Positions 18,254 through 28,159 are shown, numbered from the stretch's first letter. The stretch: DNA of 64,000 nt from Bacteroidales bacterium (GCA_024400875.1 JAKSMB010000005.1:1-64000); one strand, 5' to 3'. Notes: generated by a model from the letters alone, not told the origin. Translations and numbers: made by a program.

Positions 18254-19150
18254 ATGCAGAAATATCGTAGTTACATATTGCCCGCTGCCATCTTGTTGGG
18301 ATTGCTGTTGCACAGATGGTGTGCCTACGCAGCACCCATAACTCCTTATTTCATATTCATCATCCTCCTTCTCAACTTTGTAGCCGTTGATTTGCGCAAG
18401 CTGCGCATCACCAAACTCAGCGTATGGATAATGATCGTGCAGATGGTTGCAAGCATATCTGCCTACTATCTGATCCGCCTCTGCACGCATAATGAACTGA
18501 TAGCACAGGGACTTTTGATAGGCTTACTCTGTCCCGTGGCCTCCTCCGTTGTTGTAATCTCTTGTATGTTAGGCGCCAAACGAGAAACCGTTACGGAATA
18601 TACCATATTTGGAAACTTGATGGTGTCGGTGATGGCACCGTTTTACTTCACATTTATTGGCGTGCACCAAGACCTATCATTTTGGAGTTCCTTCATCTTG
18701 ATATTAAGAAGAATAGGACCGACGATTGCCCTGCCATTCTTTGTGGCTCTGTTTCTACAGATTTTCTGCAAGAAGGTTAACGACACCTTAAGTCGCTTTA
18801 AAAACTGGACATTCTACATCTGGGCGGTATTATTGCTGATAACCTTAGGACAAACCATCGACTTTATCTTCATTCACGGCAATGGCAATGGATGGAACAT
18901 CCTATGGTTAGGCGTTGCCTCGATACTGACCTGTGCCTTCAACTTCGGATTTGGCAAATGGCTCGGGCGTCAGCAAGGCGATACGATGGCTGGCGGTCAG
19001 TTGCTTGGACAAAAAAACACTGCGATGGGTATCTGGATGGCCAACACCTACCTGAACCCACTGGCTTCCGTATTCCTGGCATTCTATTCTGTATGGCAAA
19101 ACCTATTCAACAGTTGGCAACTGTGGCGACAAGATAGGGAGAAAAGGTGA
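18254..19150 (+). CDS. BASS (bile acid:sodium symporter) family transporter
   Basis: This 298-residue protein has about nine or ten hydrophobic helices and no soluble domain. The segment LLIGLLCPVASSVVVISCMLG and the C-terminal AGGQLLGQKNTAMGIWMANTYLNP match the BASS/SBF crossing helices. Members carry organic anions such as bile acids, pyruvate or pantoate with sodium; the substrate here is unknown. I prefer the ATG at 18254 over an in-frame TTG at 18248. It follows lptG by 21 bases and ends 11 bases before the guaA promoter box. Confidence 0.75.
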   Translation: MQKYRSYILPAAILLGLLLHRWCAYAAPITPYFIFIILLLNFVAVDLRKLRITKLSVWIMIVQMVASISAYYLIRLCTHNELIAQGLLIGLLCPVASSVVVISCMLGAKRETVTEYTIFGNLMVSVMAPFYFTFIGVHQDLSFWSSFILILRRIGPTIALPFFVALFLQIFCKKVNDTLSRFKNWTFYIWAVLLLITLGQTIDFIFIHGNGNGWNILWLGVASILTCAFNFGFGKWLGRQQGDTMAGGQLLGQKNTAMGIWMANTYLNPLASVFLAFYSVWQNLFNSWQLWRQDREKR

Positions 19151-19161
19151 AAGTTTTTTCG

Positions 19162-19169
19162 TATCTTTG
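19162..19169 (+). promoter_or_regulatory. -7 promoter box for guaA
   Basis: TATCTTTG followed by CGCCCTC lies 23 bases before the guaA ATG and immediately after the transporter stop. No -33 TTTG at the ideal spacing. Confidence 0.65.
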
Positions 19170-19192
19170 CGCCCTCACTTAAGAACTCTTAT

Positions 19193-20800
19193 ATGGAAAA
19201 AATTATCATCCTTGACTTTGGTTCACAAACTACCCAACTCATCGGACGTCGCGTTCGTGAGCTCAACATGTTCTGTGAAATATTTCCTTACAACAAATTC
19301 CCTAAAGATGATCCCGACATCATCGGTGTCATCCTTTCCGGTTCTCCACTCAGCGTATATGCAGAAGACGCTTTCCACATCGATTTCAACGAAATACGTG
19401 GAAAATATCCAATTCTCGGCATTTGCTATGGTGCACAATTGATGGCACACACCTTTGGTGGAAAAGTTGAATCAGAAGGTACGCGCGAATATGGTCGTGC
19501 CAACCTTGAATTTATGGAAGAAGGCAATGCTCTGCTCAAAGACTTTGCCCCGAACAGCCAAGTCTGGATGTCACACGGCGATACCATCACACAACTTCCT
19601 GAAGGATTCCGCGTAATCGCTTCCACACCAACCGTAAAATATGCGGCTTACGCTGCCAACGACGAAAAGATATGGGGCGTACAATACCATCCGGAAGTGT
19701 TCCACTCTATAGATGGCACCCAACTGCTCAAGAACTTTGTTGTGGACATCTGCGGTGGCAAACAAGACTGGTCGTCCGAACATTTCGTAGAACAAACCGT
19801 TCGTGAACTCCGTGAACAGGTGGGCGACGATAAGGTAATTCTCGGTCTTTCCGGCGGTGTGGACAGTTCCGTAGCAGCAGTGTTGCTCAACAAGGCCATC
19901 GGCAACAACCTCACCTGTATTTTTGTAAACAACGGTCTGTTACGCAAAAACGAGTTCACCGATGTTATGCGCGACTACGAATGCCTCGGTTTGAACGTCA
20001 TTGGCGTTGACGCCTCTGAAAAGTTCTACACTGAGCTGGCAGGCGTTTGCGAACCCGAAAAGAAACGTAAGATTATTGGAAAAGGCTTCATCGACGTATT
20101 CGAAGCAGAAGCTCGCAAGATAGAAGGCGCTAAATGGTTGGCACAAGGCACCATTTACCCCGACCGTATCGAATCATTGAACATCACCGGCAAGGTTATC
20201 AAATCACACCACAACGTAGGTGGTCTTCCTGAAAAGATGGGCTTAAAACTTTGTGAACCACTGCGTTGGCTCTTCAAGGATGAAGTGCGCCGTGTGGGTC
20301 GTTCAATGGGCATGCCTGAGCACCTCATCACTCGCCATCCATTCCCAGGTCCTGGTTTGGCCGTACGTATTTTAGGCGACATCACGCCTGAGAAAGTACG
20401 CATCCTGCAAGATGCCGACGACGTGTTCATCCGTGGCTTGCGCGAGTGGAAAACCAAGCTCAGCGGCGAAGAGGCCAGAAGAGTATTGCAAGCTGGCGTT
20501 CCTGCCAATATGACTAACGGGGAAATTGAAGTTTCCCTTTACGACCAGATCTGGCAAGCCGGCGCCATCCTACTCTCCGACATCCGCAGCGTGGGCGTTA
20601 TGGGCGACGAACGCACCTATGAAAACCCGGTAGCCCTACGTGCCGTTACCTCCAGCGATGCTATGACCGCCGACTGGGCTCACCTACCCTATGAATTCAT
20701 GGCCGAAGTCAGCAACAAAATCATCCGTGAAGTGAAAGGTGTGAACCGCGTATGCTACGACATCAGCTCTAAACCACCAGCAACCATCGAGTGGGAATAA
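19193..20800 (+). CDS. guaA: GMP synthase (glutamine-hydrolysing)
   Basis: This 535-residue two-domain enzyme converts XMP to GMP. The class I glutamine amidotransferase domain (about 1-195) has its nucleophile Cys78 in GICYGAQL and the His-Glu pair in QYHPEVFHS. The ATP pyrophosphatase domain has the PP-loop [10 protein letters not shown] near 218-227. The C-terminal dimerisation domain ends in the characteristic [12 protein letters not shown]. The length is slightly above that of E. coli GuaA. It has its own promoter and terminator, so it is a monocistronic unit. Confidence 0.98.
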   Translation: MEKIIILDFGSQTTQLIGRRVRELNMFCEIFPYNKFPKDDPDIIGVILSGSPLSVYAEDAFHIDFNEIRGKYPILGICYGAQLMAHTFGGKVESEGTREYGRANLEFMEEGNALLKDFAPNSQVWMSHGDTITQLPEGFRVIASTPTVKYAAYAANDEKIWGVQYHPEVFHSIDGTQLLKNFVVDICGGKQDWSSEHFVEQTVRELREQVGDDKVILGLSGGVDSSVAAVLLNKAIGNNLTCIFVNNGLLRKNEFTDVMRDYECLGLNVIGVDASEKFYTELAGVCEPEKKRKIIGKGFIDVFEAEARKIEGAKWLAQGTIYPDRIESLNITGKVIKSHHNVGGLPEKMGLKLCEPLRWLFKDEVRRVGRSMGMPEHLITRHPFPGPGLAVRILGDITPEKVRILQDADDVFIRGLREWKTKLSGEEARRVLQAGVPANMTNGEIEVSLYDQIWQAGAILLSDIRSVGVMGDERTYENPVALRAVTSSDAMTADWAHLPYEFMAEVSNKIIREVKGVNRVCYDISSKPPATIEWE

Positions 20801-20822
20801 CTCCTTAATACAAACATAAACC

Positions 20823-20860
20823 AAAAGCGGGCGATGGCAACATCGCTCGCTTTTGATTTT
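20823..20860 (+). terminator. Terminator after guaA, possibly bidirectional
   Basis: A fourteen-base stem, AAAAGCGGGCGATG with CATCGCTCGCTTTT (one G-T pair), has a GCAA tetraloop and T-rich flanks on both sides. It lies between guaA and the convergent minus-strand gene ending at 20946. Confidence 0.85.
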
Positions 20861-20945
20861 TCATCTCCTTGAAAGGCAATTATATACCCATTTATTACAG
20901 TCCGATAAAACGGATTCCATCTTTAGATCTTTACCTTTGCCAACA

Positions 20946-22886
20946 TCACCTTCGTTCCAAGATATCTTTTAAATCTTCAACGGTAAAGATAAAATCTACC
21001 TTCTTTTTCCTAAAATCTACAATCTGATACCGAAGTCCACGTTCAGCTAAGACGCAGATCTGTAGAAGATCCAGTCCCAACACATCCAAGTTCATCAAGT
21101 TGGCTTTCAGGATTTCGCGATACTGAAAATGATTTTCTTTATAACTCTTAATACCTACCCCACAATCTTTTTGCAACGTGTAATGATACGTCAGATACTG
21201 TTTATCCAACGAGAGGGAATCCTGAACGAGTTCTTTTGAGATTTGCACCCTTTCCTGATTTTCGACTACATTATTTTGCAAAATCTCCAAGGCTTCCTCT
21301 ACACTTAATATATTGGAATCGTCGATAGCAGCTATTTCTTGAGGTGTTACAACTATTTCTAAAGGGTTTGTTTCTTGCTGGGTGAAAGCATGAAAGTGAA
21401 TGCCCAACGGCAACTTCCGCAAATCATCCCATAAATAATCATAAACCAACATGAACGTTCTAAATAGAATCTCTTTAAGATCATTGGTGTTCGTATTTAC
21501 ATCACGATGCAAAAAAGCATCAACCACCATGTTACTACCTATCATCTGAATATTTCGGATTGTAATGTTTCCGACTCTTTCTGGAAGTTTCGGTTTGACA
21601 TACACGTCTATCGTATATAACAATTTAGCATACATCATCTTCTGATCATAAAGTGTAAGAGCACCAAAATCAGGAACCTTCACATCTCGAATTTCCTCCT
21701 TACTAAACAAGAGTTCCAATCCGCGGTGGGTACCTTTTTCCAAAATATAGTAACGCAATCCCTGAAGATGTTCGTAGAAATGCGCTTGGGTAACAATAGC
21801 CCCCTCATACTCATCCGGTTCACCAAGAATCTGTTCCGTTTCGAGACGGAACGACAGCGCTATCAACTTTCTAACGACTTCCATTTCTTCTTTCGTTTTT
21901 TCAAATTCGAACGAATCTTTCTGCGTCATCATAGTGAATTGCAAGATATGGTCGTTGTATTCACCGTCAGAAATCCAACCGAAAGTAGTATCTGTCGTTG
22001 CCTGGTTGATTAACACATAATTCTTTACAAAAGAATCCATATAGGCATCCATCTGCGCATCCGTTGCTTCTTTCTCATTTTCGCCCTGTGCATACAATGC
22101 TTTCAGGCGATCCTTGGAGATGAATACATCCATCGAATCTTGGGTTTTGGCATCCACATACAACCAACTGATGCCATAGCCTGCTGTAACACAATTGAGA
22201 AGAAGTTTTTTTTCACGCTTGATAACTCCAACCAATTTTTTTTCTATCACACTCCGCGAATTTTTAACAACAGAAAAATTGACTCCATCATGTTCATTGA
22301 ATAGGATTTCAAAAAGAATCCTGTCGTTCCTATCTCGAACCGAAGAATAGGTGAGATACGAATCCATAGCAAACGGGCACTGACGATTAGACTCACGCAC
22401 ATAATTCCTCACTTCATTACGAGCCTTCCATATCTTAACATCCGAAGGTTTGGTTTTTTTACGCTCATTTATGATGGTTTTGTATTCACCCGACGTAAAA
22501 AAGATGGAAAAAGAGCTATCTATAGGACGTTTTTGCTGATCCACAAGTTGAAGATCGTAGGAAAGACCACCGCTAACGTCGATAAGATGATCGTAAAGAT
22601 ATGTAAATAAATAATTTTCCTGATGATATATGAGCCGGCTCGAGAGATATCTTCGAACCTCATCAACCGATTGTTGCACGAGCATATCTTTCGGAACAGA
22701 GAGATTGAAATGAAGTACATTGCCCTTATACGATAAATTCTTGACAGTGCAGCCATCCACGTACAATGGGCAATTACGTTTGCTATTTGAGTTGACCACA
22801 AAAAGATAGGTATCGCGAGAGAGCGGTTGGCCATACAGTGTCCACTGAAAGAGAAGAATTAAAAAAAATACGAATCTTTTTCTCAT
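20946..22886 (-). CDS. Secreted protein of unknown function with five divergent repeats
   Basis: I do not recognise a family. The 646-residue protein has a signal peptide (about 1-20, RFVFFLILLFQWTLYGQ). The mature part is almost entirely five diverged units of roughly 90-115 residues at about 38-139, 168-264, 289-402, 434-521 and 553-643. Each unit has a beta strand, an amphipathic helix, a strand beginning G(L/I)xx(Y/W/F), a polar turn, and a strand plus helix ending like FSKEEIRDV or FTVEDLKDI. Units 1 and 2 both begin with Cys-Pro. The start is the ATG at 22886; an in-frame TTG at 22895 is less likely. It lies 17 bases after the flippase gene and shares its promoter, so a periplasmic or outer-membrane role linked to surface glycans is possible but unproven. 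Confidence 0.8.
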   Translation of the reverse strand: MRKRFVFFLILLFQWTLYGQPLSRDTYLFVVNSNSKRNCPLYVDGCTVKNLSYKGNVLHFNLSVPKDMLVQQSVDEVRRYLSSRLIYHQENYLFTYLYDHLIDVSGGLSYDLQLVDQQKRPIDSSFSIFFTSGEYKTIINERKKTKPSDVKIWKARNEVRNYVRESNRQCPFAMDSYLTYSSVRDRNDRILFEILFNEHDGVNFSVVKNSRSVIEKKLVGVIKREKKLLLNCVTAGYGISWLYVDAKTQDSMDVFISKDRLKALYAQGENEKEATDAQMDAYMDSFVKNYVLINQATTDTTFGWISDGEYNDHILQFTMMTQKDSFEFEKTKEEMEVVRKLIALSFRLETEQILGEPDEYEGAIVTQAHFYEHLQGLRYYILEKGTHRGLELLFSKEEIRDVKVPDFGALTLYDQKMMYAKLLYTIDVYVKPKLPERVGNITIRNIQMIGSNMVVDAFLHRDVNTNTNDLKEILFRTFMLVYDYLWDDLRKLPLGIHFHAFTQQETNPLEIVVTPQEIAAIDDSNILSVEEALEILQNNVVENQERVQISKELVQDSLSLDKQYLTYHYTLQKDCGVGIKSYKENHFQYREILKANLMNLDVLGLDLLQICVLAERGLRYQIVDFRKKKVDFIFTVEDLKDILERR

Positions 22887-22903
22887 AATGATCAAAATTC
22901 AAC

Positions 22904-24436
22904 TTATCGTCTTCCAACCCCCACCTTTGCCAGCGTCTTATCTATCAATCCATTTATCTCGGGTGAGATTCTATAGATGTACGTTAGGAAGATACACAAT
23001 GCCATCATCACGCAGGTTCGAACCACGCCTTCAACGATAGATACGGCCATAGCATGCGAGTGAACGTGCGTAACCATAGGCGTTAGGGTTTTCATCCACA
23101 GGAAATTAATCCAATACAGAACCACCACAAGGGCAATCACCTTCAACTGATTTTTGGAAAAGACAGAAATGTTCAGCTTCCACTTCAACAATATCAACAG
23201 GAACAGATAATAGACAAAATAGGAAAGGAAGTTGGCCAAGGCGGCACCGTTCATACCCATTATCGGAACCAGCACCACATTTAACACCACTGCCGATACG
23301 GTAAGTAAAAGCGTGAAGACCAACGACAGATAATAATACTTCGAATAGTTCAACGCGCTGGCACCCACCAAGAAAGTGGAGTTGGAAAGGCGAGCAAAGC
23401 CCAAGATTAGAATCACGCTCTTACCCGCCTCATATTGGTCGCCATTCGGTAGAATCTGGAACATCAGATCCACATTGATCCAAATGATATAAAAGACAAT
23501 CACGCTGGAGAGCAGAAGGTGCAGGGACACATTCTTGCACAACGACTCTGCCTTTTTAAAATCCTGATCCTTAATAGCCTCCGAGATTTTCGGATTGGCA
23601 ATAGCATTCAGAGAGCGGTTCGGAATCTCAATTACCGTTGCTATATAGTTGGCAATGGCGAAAATGCCCGTGTACATCAGGCCCATTTGAGCGCTCACAA
23701 AAAACGAGCTGAGCAGGGGTGTGATATTGCCCGCGATAGCAGCCAAGATCAGAAACAGGGTATATAAGGCAATATCGCGAAGCATCGGCTTCGTGATAAA
23801 CTTCAAGTCCGGCTTAAGGGAGATTTTCTGCAAAGAGAACAGATAGAGGATGTCGATGAGTGCTGCCAGGAAATAGGTGATACAGAAGCTGATAACCAAT
23901 CCATCCAGGGAAATATAGTGGAAACCATAGAGCAGATAACCCGCCAAAAGGCCCACGCGCACGCCCACCTCGCGCACCATCTTAGGGATGACAATGCGCA
24001 TCAACACGTTCGCATTAGCCTCAAATACCGTTTCATACAACATAAACAGTGAGATCGGAATCACAAAGCGGAAGTAGTTGACAAAGAGTGGCGACTTTTC
24101 GGAGAACATATTGACTATGGGCTGCTTAAAGAGCAACAGCACCAGCAGGAAGATCAGGAAGCCCACCACGGGGACAATCAGTGTCCAAAAGAAAAAGCCG
24201 TGGTTCTTGCCCTCTTCATCCTTAAAGTAAGGGAAAAAGCGGATGATGGAGGAACTGGTGCCTAATTGTGCAAAGCTGGAGAAGAGCACGGCGGCATCTA
24301 TCAGCACGCGAGTCAAGCCCACCTCTTCCGCCGTCAGATAATGCGTCAACACAAAAAAAGTCGTAATGAACCCCACGGCAACACCCAAGTAGTTCACCAA
24401 CGTACCTTTAATGCTCTGTCGAATAATAATTCCCAT
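22904..24436 (-). CDS. Polysaccharide / lipid-linked oligosaccharide flippase (Wzx-like, MOP superfamily)
   Basis: This 510-residue membrane protein has about fourteen hydrophobic helices in the arrangement of the MOP exporter superfamily. The N terminus contains IRQSIKGTLVNYLGVAVGF and the middle GLMYTGIFAIANYIATVIEIPNRSL; both are typical of Wzx/polysaccharide biosynthesis proteins of Bacteroidota. I start it at the ATG at 24436; the longer ORF to 24595 would run through the promoter. No glycosyltransferase or polymerase genes accompany it, which is unusual for Wzx. The linked gene is the five-repeat secreted protein. Confidence 0.88.
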   Translation of the reverse strand: MGIIIRQSIKGTLVNYLGVAVGFITTFFVLTHYLTAEEVGLTRVLIDAAVLFSSFAQLGTSSSIIRFFPYFKDEEGKNHGFFFWTLIVPVVGFLIFLLVLLLFKQPIVNMFSEKSPLFVNYFRFVIPISLFMLYETVFEANANVLMRIVIPKMVREVGVRVGLLAGYLLYGFHYISLDGLVISFCITYFLAALIDILYLFSLQKISLKPDLKFITKPMLRDIALYTLFLILAAIAGNITPLLSSFFVSAQMGLMYTGIFAIANYIATVIEIPNRSLNAIANPKISEAIKDQDFKKAESLCKNVSLHLLLSSVIVFYIIWINVDLMFQILPNGDQYEAGKSVILILGFARLSNSTFLVGASALNYSKYYYLSLVFTLLLTVSAVVLNVVLVPIMGMNGAALANFLSYFVYYLFLLILLKWKLNISVFSKNQLKVIALVVVLYWINFLWMKTLTPMVTHVHSHAMAVSIVEGVVRTCVMMALCIFLTYIYRISPEINGLIDKTLAKVGVGRR

Positions 24437-24453
24437 AATCAGTTTTAAGGCTG

Positions 24454-24461
24454 CAAAAATA
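24454..24461 (-). promoter_or_regulatory. -7 promoter box for the flippase unit
   Basis: The minus strand reads TATTTTTG followed by CAGCC, 17 bases upstream of the flippase ATG. It is 11 bases away from the opposing plus-strand box at 24473-24480, so the two promoters overlap in footprint. Confidence 0.6.
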
Positions 24462-24472
24462 GAATTTTTTTC

Positions 24473-24480
24473 TACCTTTG
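24473..24480 (+). promoter_or_regulatory. -7 promoter box for TM1266-like gene and hydG
   Basis: TACCTTTG followed by CCGCCGC is 41 bases before the ATG of the small TM1266-like gene. It is face to face with the flippase promoter. Confidence 0.6.
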
Positions 24481-24521
24481 CCGCCGCAAAAAAACAAGTA
24501 CCTAATCCAAAAGTTGCACTG

Positions 24522-24770
24522 ATGGAAAAGCGAATTGGAACCATTACTGTACTTCTGTTAGATCGTACAGTTGCTCCGCTAATCAACAGCATCATCTCCG
24601 AGCACCAGGAGATCGTGTTGGCGCGCCAAGGTCTGCCCTTTCACGAAAGACCTGTGGCCGTAATCTCCTTGATCGTAGAGGGGGATGTTAATCAAATCAA
24701 TGCACTTTCAGGAAAATTAGGTAAGGTTGGCCACGTTGAAGTAAAGGCGGTGGTCACGAAATCCTGCTAA
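24522..24770 (+). CDS. TM1266-family small protein, putative iron-only hydrogenase system regulator
   Basis: This 82-residue protein has an ACT/NikR-C-like ferredoxin fold pattern (ITVLLLDRTVAPLINSIISE, then VISLIVEGDVNQINALSGKL). Proteins of this family are recurrently found beside [FeFe]-hydrogenase maturation genes and are annotated as putative regulators, with no proven role. Here it directly precedes hydG by 32 bases, which supports the assignment. I used the ATG at 24522; upstream in-frame residues run through the promoter box. Confidence 0.85.
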   Translation: MEKRIGTITVLLLDRTVAPLINSIISEHQEIVLARQGLPFHERPVAVISLIVEGDVNQINALSGKLGKVGHVEVKAVVTKSC

Positions 24771-24802
24771 CACATTGATACATTAACATAAAAAGAAATA
24801 CT

Positions 24803-26257
24803 ATGCAATTTCATCCAGAAAAATGTCGCATTCCTGACGAAATCGGCAAACCATTCATCGACGTTGATGAATTGTGGGACTATATCAACAAGACAGAAAG
24901 CACGCCAGAGCGCGTTCGCGAGATCATTCAAAAATCCCTCGACAAGAACCGTCTTACCTTAGAGGAAACGGCCGTTTTGGTTAACACCACCGATCCTACG
25001 TTGGTGGAAGAGATCAAAGAGGGTGCGCGTGAATTGAAGCGCCGCATCTATGGCAACCGTATCGTGCTTTTCGCACCGCTGTATGTGGGCAACTACTGCA
25101 TCAACAACTGCAAATACTGCGGTTTCCGTTCTTCCAACCACGAGCAAGTGCGCGCCACCCTGTCTGACGAAGAACTGATCCACAATGTAGAAGCATTGGA
25201 GGAAGATGGTCAGAAACGTTTGATTCTCGTTTATGGTGAATCTCCAAAATACTCCCCTGAGTTCATCGCGCACACCGTCAACTTGACGTACGCCACCAAG
25301 AAGAACAACGGCTCCATCCGTCGCGTCAACATCAACGCTGCGCCACTCGACGTGGAAGGTTTCCGCACCGTGAAAGAAGCCGGCATCGGCACCTACCAAA
25401 TCTTCCAGGAGACCTATCATCCAGGCGCTTACGCCGAATATCACCCAGCCAACACGATGAAGGGCGACTTCAACTGGCGTCTTACCTCTATGGACCGCGC
25501 CCAAGAGGCCGGCATCGACGACAACGGTCTCGGCATCCTGTTCGGTTTGTACGACTGGCGTTTTGAAGTATTGGCTATGATCCGCCACACCAACCACTTG
25601 GAGGCTTGTTTCAACGTTGGCCCACATACCATCTCCTTCCCTCGTATCAAGGATGCTTCGGGTTTGAACATCGACACCAAGTATTTCGTGGATGACGAAA
25701 CCTTTGAAAAGATCATCGCCATCTTCCGTTTGGCTGTGCCATACACAGGTATGATTCTCACCGCCCGCGAAACCGCCGAGTTCCGCGCAAAGGCTATCCA
25801 ATACGGTATCTCTCAAATCGATGGCGGTACCAATCTGCAGATTGGCGACTACAAATATCATCACGAAGAAGAGGAGAAAAACTCCGACAAGGTGGAAGAT
25901 CAGAACTTGCATCGCGAGCAGTTCAAGATTGGTGACGACCGCAACTTAGGCGAGATCATCGAAGAACTCTTGGACGAAAACTACATCCCAAGTTTCTGTA
26001 CCGCTTGCTACCGTTTGGGTCGTACTGGCGAGCACTTTATGGAGTTCAGCGTACCTGGCTTCATCAAACGCTACTGCACCCCGAACGCCATCCTCACCCT
26101 TTGCGAATACCTCGTGGATTATGCCACACCGGAGGTTGCAGAAAAAGGCTGGAAAGTGGTAGAAAACAACTTCGTGAACGTGGATGAGAAATTCCTCGAC
26201 GAACTCAAAAAGCGCATCGAACGCATCAAGCAAGGCGAGCGCGACCTCTATTTCTAA
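24803..26257 (+). CDS. hydG: [FeFe]-hydrogenase maturase HydG (radical SAM tyrosine lyase)
   Basis: This 484-residue protein cleaves tyrosine to deliver CO and cyanide for the hydrogenase H-cluster. The radical SAM motif CINNCKYC gives Cys99, Cys103 and Cys106. Near the C terminus, a CTAC followed by 22 residues and another Cys forms the CX2CX22C auxiliary-cluster motif that separates HydG from the related ThiH. Length is in the HydG range. The TM1266-like gene precedes it, but hydE, hydF and a hydrogenase are not in the window. It implies an anaerobic hydrogen-metabolising cell. A strong terminator follows. Confidence 0.95.
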   Translation: MQFHPEKCRIPDEIGKPFIDVDELWDYINKTESTPERVREIIQKSLDKNRLTLEETAVLVNTTDPTLVEEIKEGARELKRRIYGNRIVLFAPLYVGNYCINNCKYCGFRSSNHEQVRATLSDEELIHNVEALEEDGQKRLILVYGESPKYSPEFIAHTVNLTYATKKNNGSIRRVNINAAPLDVEGFRTVKEAGIGTYQIFQETYHPGAYAEYHPANTMKGDFNWRLTSMDRAQEAGIDDNGLGILFGLYDWRFEVLAMIRHTNHLEACFNVGPHTISFPRIKDASGLNIDTKYFVDDETFEKIIAIFRLAVPYTGMILTARETAEFRAKAIQYGISQIDGGTNLQIGDYKYHHEEEEKNSDKVEDQNLHREQFKIGDDRNLGEIIEELLDENYIPSFCTACYRLGRTGEHFMEFSVPGFIKRYCTPNAILTLCEYLVDYATPEVAEKGWKVVENNFVNVDEKFLDELKKRIERIKQGERDLYF

Positions 26258-26290
26258 AAGAAACGTTTGTTAATTTATAATCCATAAAGC

Positions 26291-26323
26291 AAAAAGCAGC
26301 ATCACCTTGTGATGCTGCTTTTT
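26291..26323 (+). terminator. Terminator after hydG, probably bidirectional
   Basis: A perfect fifteen-base-pair stem, AAAAAGCAGCATCAC with GTGATGCTGCTTTTT, has a three-base loop. Its A-start and T-end let it serve both hydG and the convergent trkH. Confidence 0.92.
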
Positions 26324-26353
26324 CATTTCTCTATAAATGATAAAAAACTTGTC

Positions 26354-28159
26354 TTAACCAATCATCAAATACATATCCGGATATTGACGATTAGACATCA
26401 CACTTCTTTTGATCAACGTATAACCTAACGTCAATGTACCCAAACGTCCGATGTACATATTGAAAATCAAAATCACCTTGGAAATGGTACACCAATTCGC
26501 ACAGGCTCCAGTCGAAAGACCACAGGTGGTAAATGCCGACGTGGTTTCAAAAATAGCGTGTACAAAACTCTCTCCCGGCTCCACAATCGCAATCAGAATA
26601 CAGGAAGACATAATGAGACATACCGACATAATAAATATGGAGTTGGCCTTATCCACCAAGGTGAAAGGAATGGTTTTGCGATCAAACTCAATATGTTGTT
26701 TACCTTGCAAAGTGGTTATAATAGATTTGAAAATCACAAACAATGTCGTTGTTTTAATACCACCCGCTGTTGAGCAAGGCGATCCACCAATAAATATGAT
26801 AACAATGATAAACAAGATGGAGGCCTGCGACATATTCTCGAGATCCAAGACTGTAAATCCAGAAGTTCTACTCGTAAGTATCTGGCAAACAGAAGCAAAT
26901 ATCTTGTCAAAGAGCGTCTTTTGTGTTGCAAGCGAACGATCTTGCTCCACAAAGAAGAAGAAAATAGAGCCAAAGATGATGATGGCCAACGACGTAATCA
27001 AGACAATCTTCGTTTGAGGCAACAACTTCTTCCAATGATACTTATTACGTTCCTTGATATATCGAACACTGAAGAAGTCGCGAATAGTTAAGAACCCGAT
27101 ACCACCAAGGAACACCAAGACCATAATGATCGTCTGCGGGAAATAATTATTAGACATACCCAGATTCAAGATGCTATCATCGCGCAATACAAAACCGCCA
27201 TTATTGAATGCCGAAATCGTATAGAAAAGCGAATAGAAGAAGTTCTGACTATCATTGAGGAAAAATCCCGTTGTTTTCCAATAGGTATACAACAATGCAA
27301 CGCCCGATGCTTCGATAATCAGAGTTGTGATGACAATGCTTCGCAGCAACGAAACCGAGTCGGAGAGACGGTCTGTAGAGACCACATCCCTTACCATATA
27401 TTGATAGCGTAAGCCCACCGATTTCTTAGAGAGGAACGTTGTAAAAAAAGTTGCAAACGAGAGGATACTCATACCTCCCAACTGTATCAGGCACATAATC
27501 ACCACCTGTCCTTTAAGTGTAAAACAGGCGCTGGTGCTCACCACCGCCAGACCCGTAATACAGCTGGCGCTGGTAGCCGTAAACAGAGCATCTATAAAAG
27601 ATATGCCGTTGGTAGTCATTCGAGGCATACATAGCAATCCTGTACCTGAAAATATCAAGACCAGGAAAGAAATAGCCATCAAAGTAGGAGGCGTCAGCGA
27701 CATTTTCTTCATCGTGCCTCCAGCTTTCACAAACTCCAGTAATACAATAATTAAGAAGTAGAACTGAATAAAAAGCAAGTAGTAATTCTCAAAATCCTCT
27801 GGATCAAACAGCCGCAGTTTCAAGTGAAAGACTTTCACCGAGATAAACTGCATCAATAGTATCAGAATAATACACCCTTCGAACCACGACTTTCGAAGAT
27901 ATTTCTTAGGGTGTAACGAATAGCAAAGGAATATGGCGTATTTCAATATGTAGAAAAACAAGCTTCCATAAGTAACAACGCGGATGACATTCTTGAATGC
28001 CAAAGAGATATGGAAACCGTGGTAGCATACGATACAGGCAATCGTAATCAGAGAAATGATGGCACTGCAAATCTGTAGAATCCTATGTACGCGGTCTTTA
28101 TTATTGGCCACGTGCATTCTACGCTTATAAGTCCAATCTGATTTCCCTAATCCGAACAT
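26354..28159 (-). CDS. trkH: Potassium uptake channel subunit TrkH/KtrB
   Basis: This 601-residue membrane protein forms the ion-conducting part of a Trk/Ktr potassium uptake system. Four selectivity-filter-like loops are seen: TSASCITGLAV, SAFNNGGF, TSRTSGFT and SAFTTCGLSTG, each followed by a membrane helix. About 150 N-terminal residues with extra helices precede the first pore unit, a length common in Bacteroidota. The start ATG shares bases with the trkA stop (TAATG), so the pair is translationally coupled. It converges on hydG across the shared terminator. Confidence 0.93.
   Translation of the reverse strand: MFGLGKSDWTYKRRMHVANNKDRVHRILQICSAIISLITIACIVCYHGFHISLAFKNVIRVVTYGSLFFYILKYAIFLCYSLHPKKYLRKSWFEGCIILILLMQFISVKVFHLKLRLFDPEDFENYYLLFIQFYFLIIVLLEFVKAGGTMKKMSLTPPTLMAISFLVLIFSGTGLLCMPRMTTNGISFIDALFTATSASCITGLAVVSTSACFTLKGQVVIMCLIQLGGMSILSFATFFTTFLSKKSVGLRYQYMVRDVVSTDRLSDSVSLLRSIVITTLIIEASGVALLYTYWKTTGFFLNDSQNFFYSLFYTISAFNNGGFVLRDDSILNLGMSNNYFPQTIIMVLVFLGGIGFLTIRDFFSVRYIKERNKYHWKKLLPQTKIVLITSLAIIIFGSIFFFFVEQDRSLATQKTLFDKIFASVCQILTSRTSGFTVLDLENMSQASILFIIVIIFIGGSPCSTAGGIKTTTLFVIFKSIITTLQGKQHIEFDRKTIPFTLVDKANSIFIMSVCLIMSSCILIAIVEPGESFVHAIFETTSAFTTCGLSTGACANWCTISKVILIFNMYIGRLGTLTLGYTLIKRSVMSNRQYPDMYLMIG

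Noticed and set aside
22886..22895. Upstream TTG starts for the five-repeat protein (22895), the 1497-residue protein (56875), mlaE (48891) and the BASS gene (18248)
   Set aside because: ATG codons lie a few codons downstream and fit the signal peptide, the promoter position or the gene spacing better.
24959..25912. A 317-codon open frame antisense to hydG
   Set aside because: The translation has no family motif, its frame mirrors the codon bias of hydG, and hydG itself is unmistakable. It is a shadow of the real gene.
24803..26257. HydG gene as thiH (thiamine tyrosine lyase)
   Set aside because: The C-terminal CX2CX22C auxiliary cluster motif is present and the TM1266-like partner precedes it; no thi genes are nearby.
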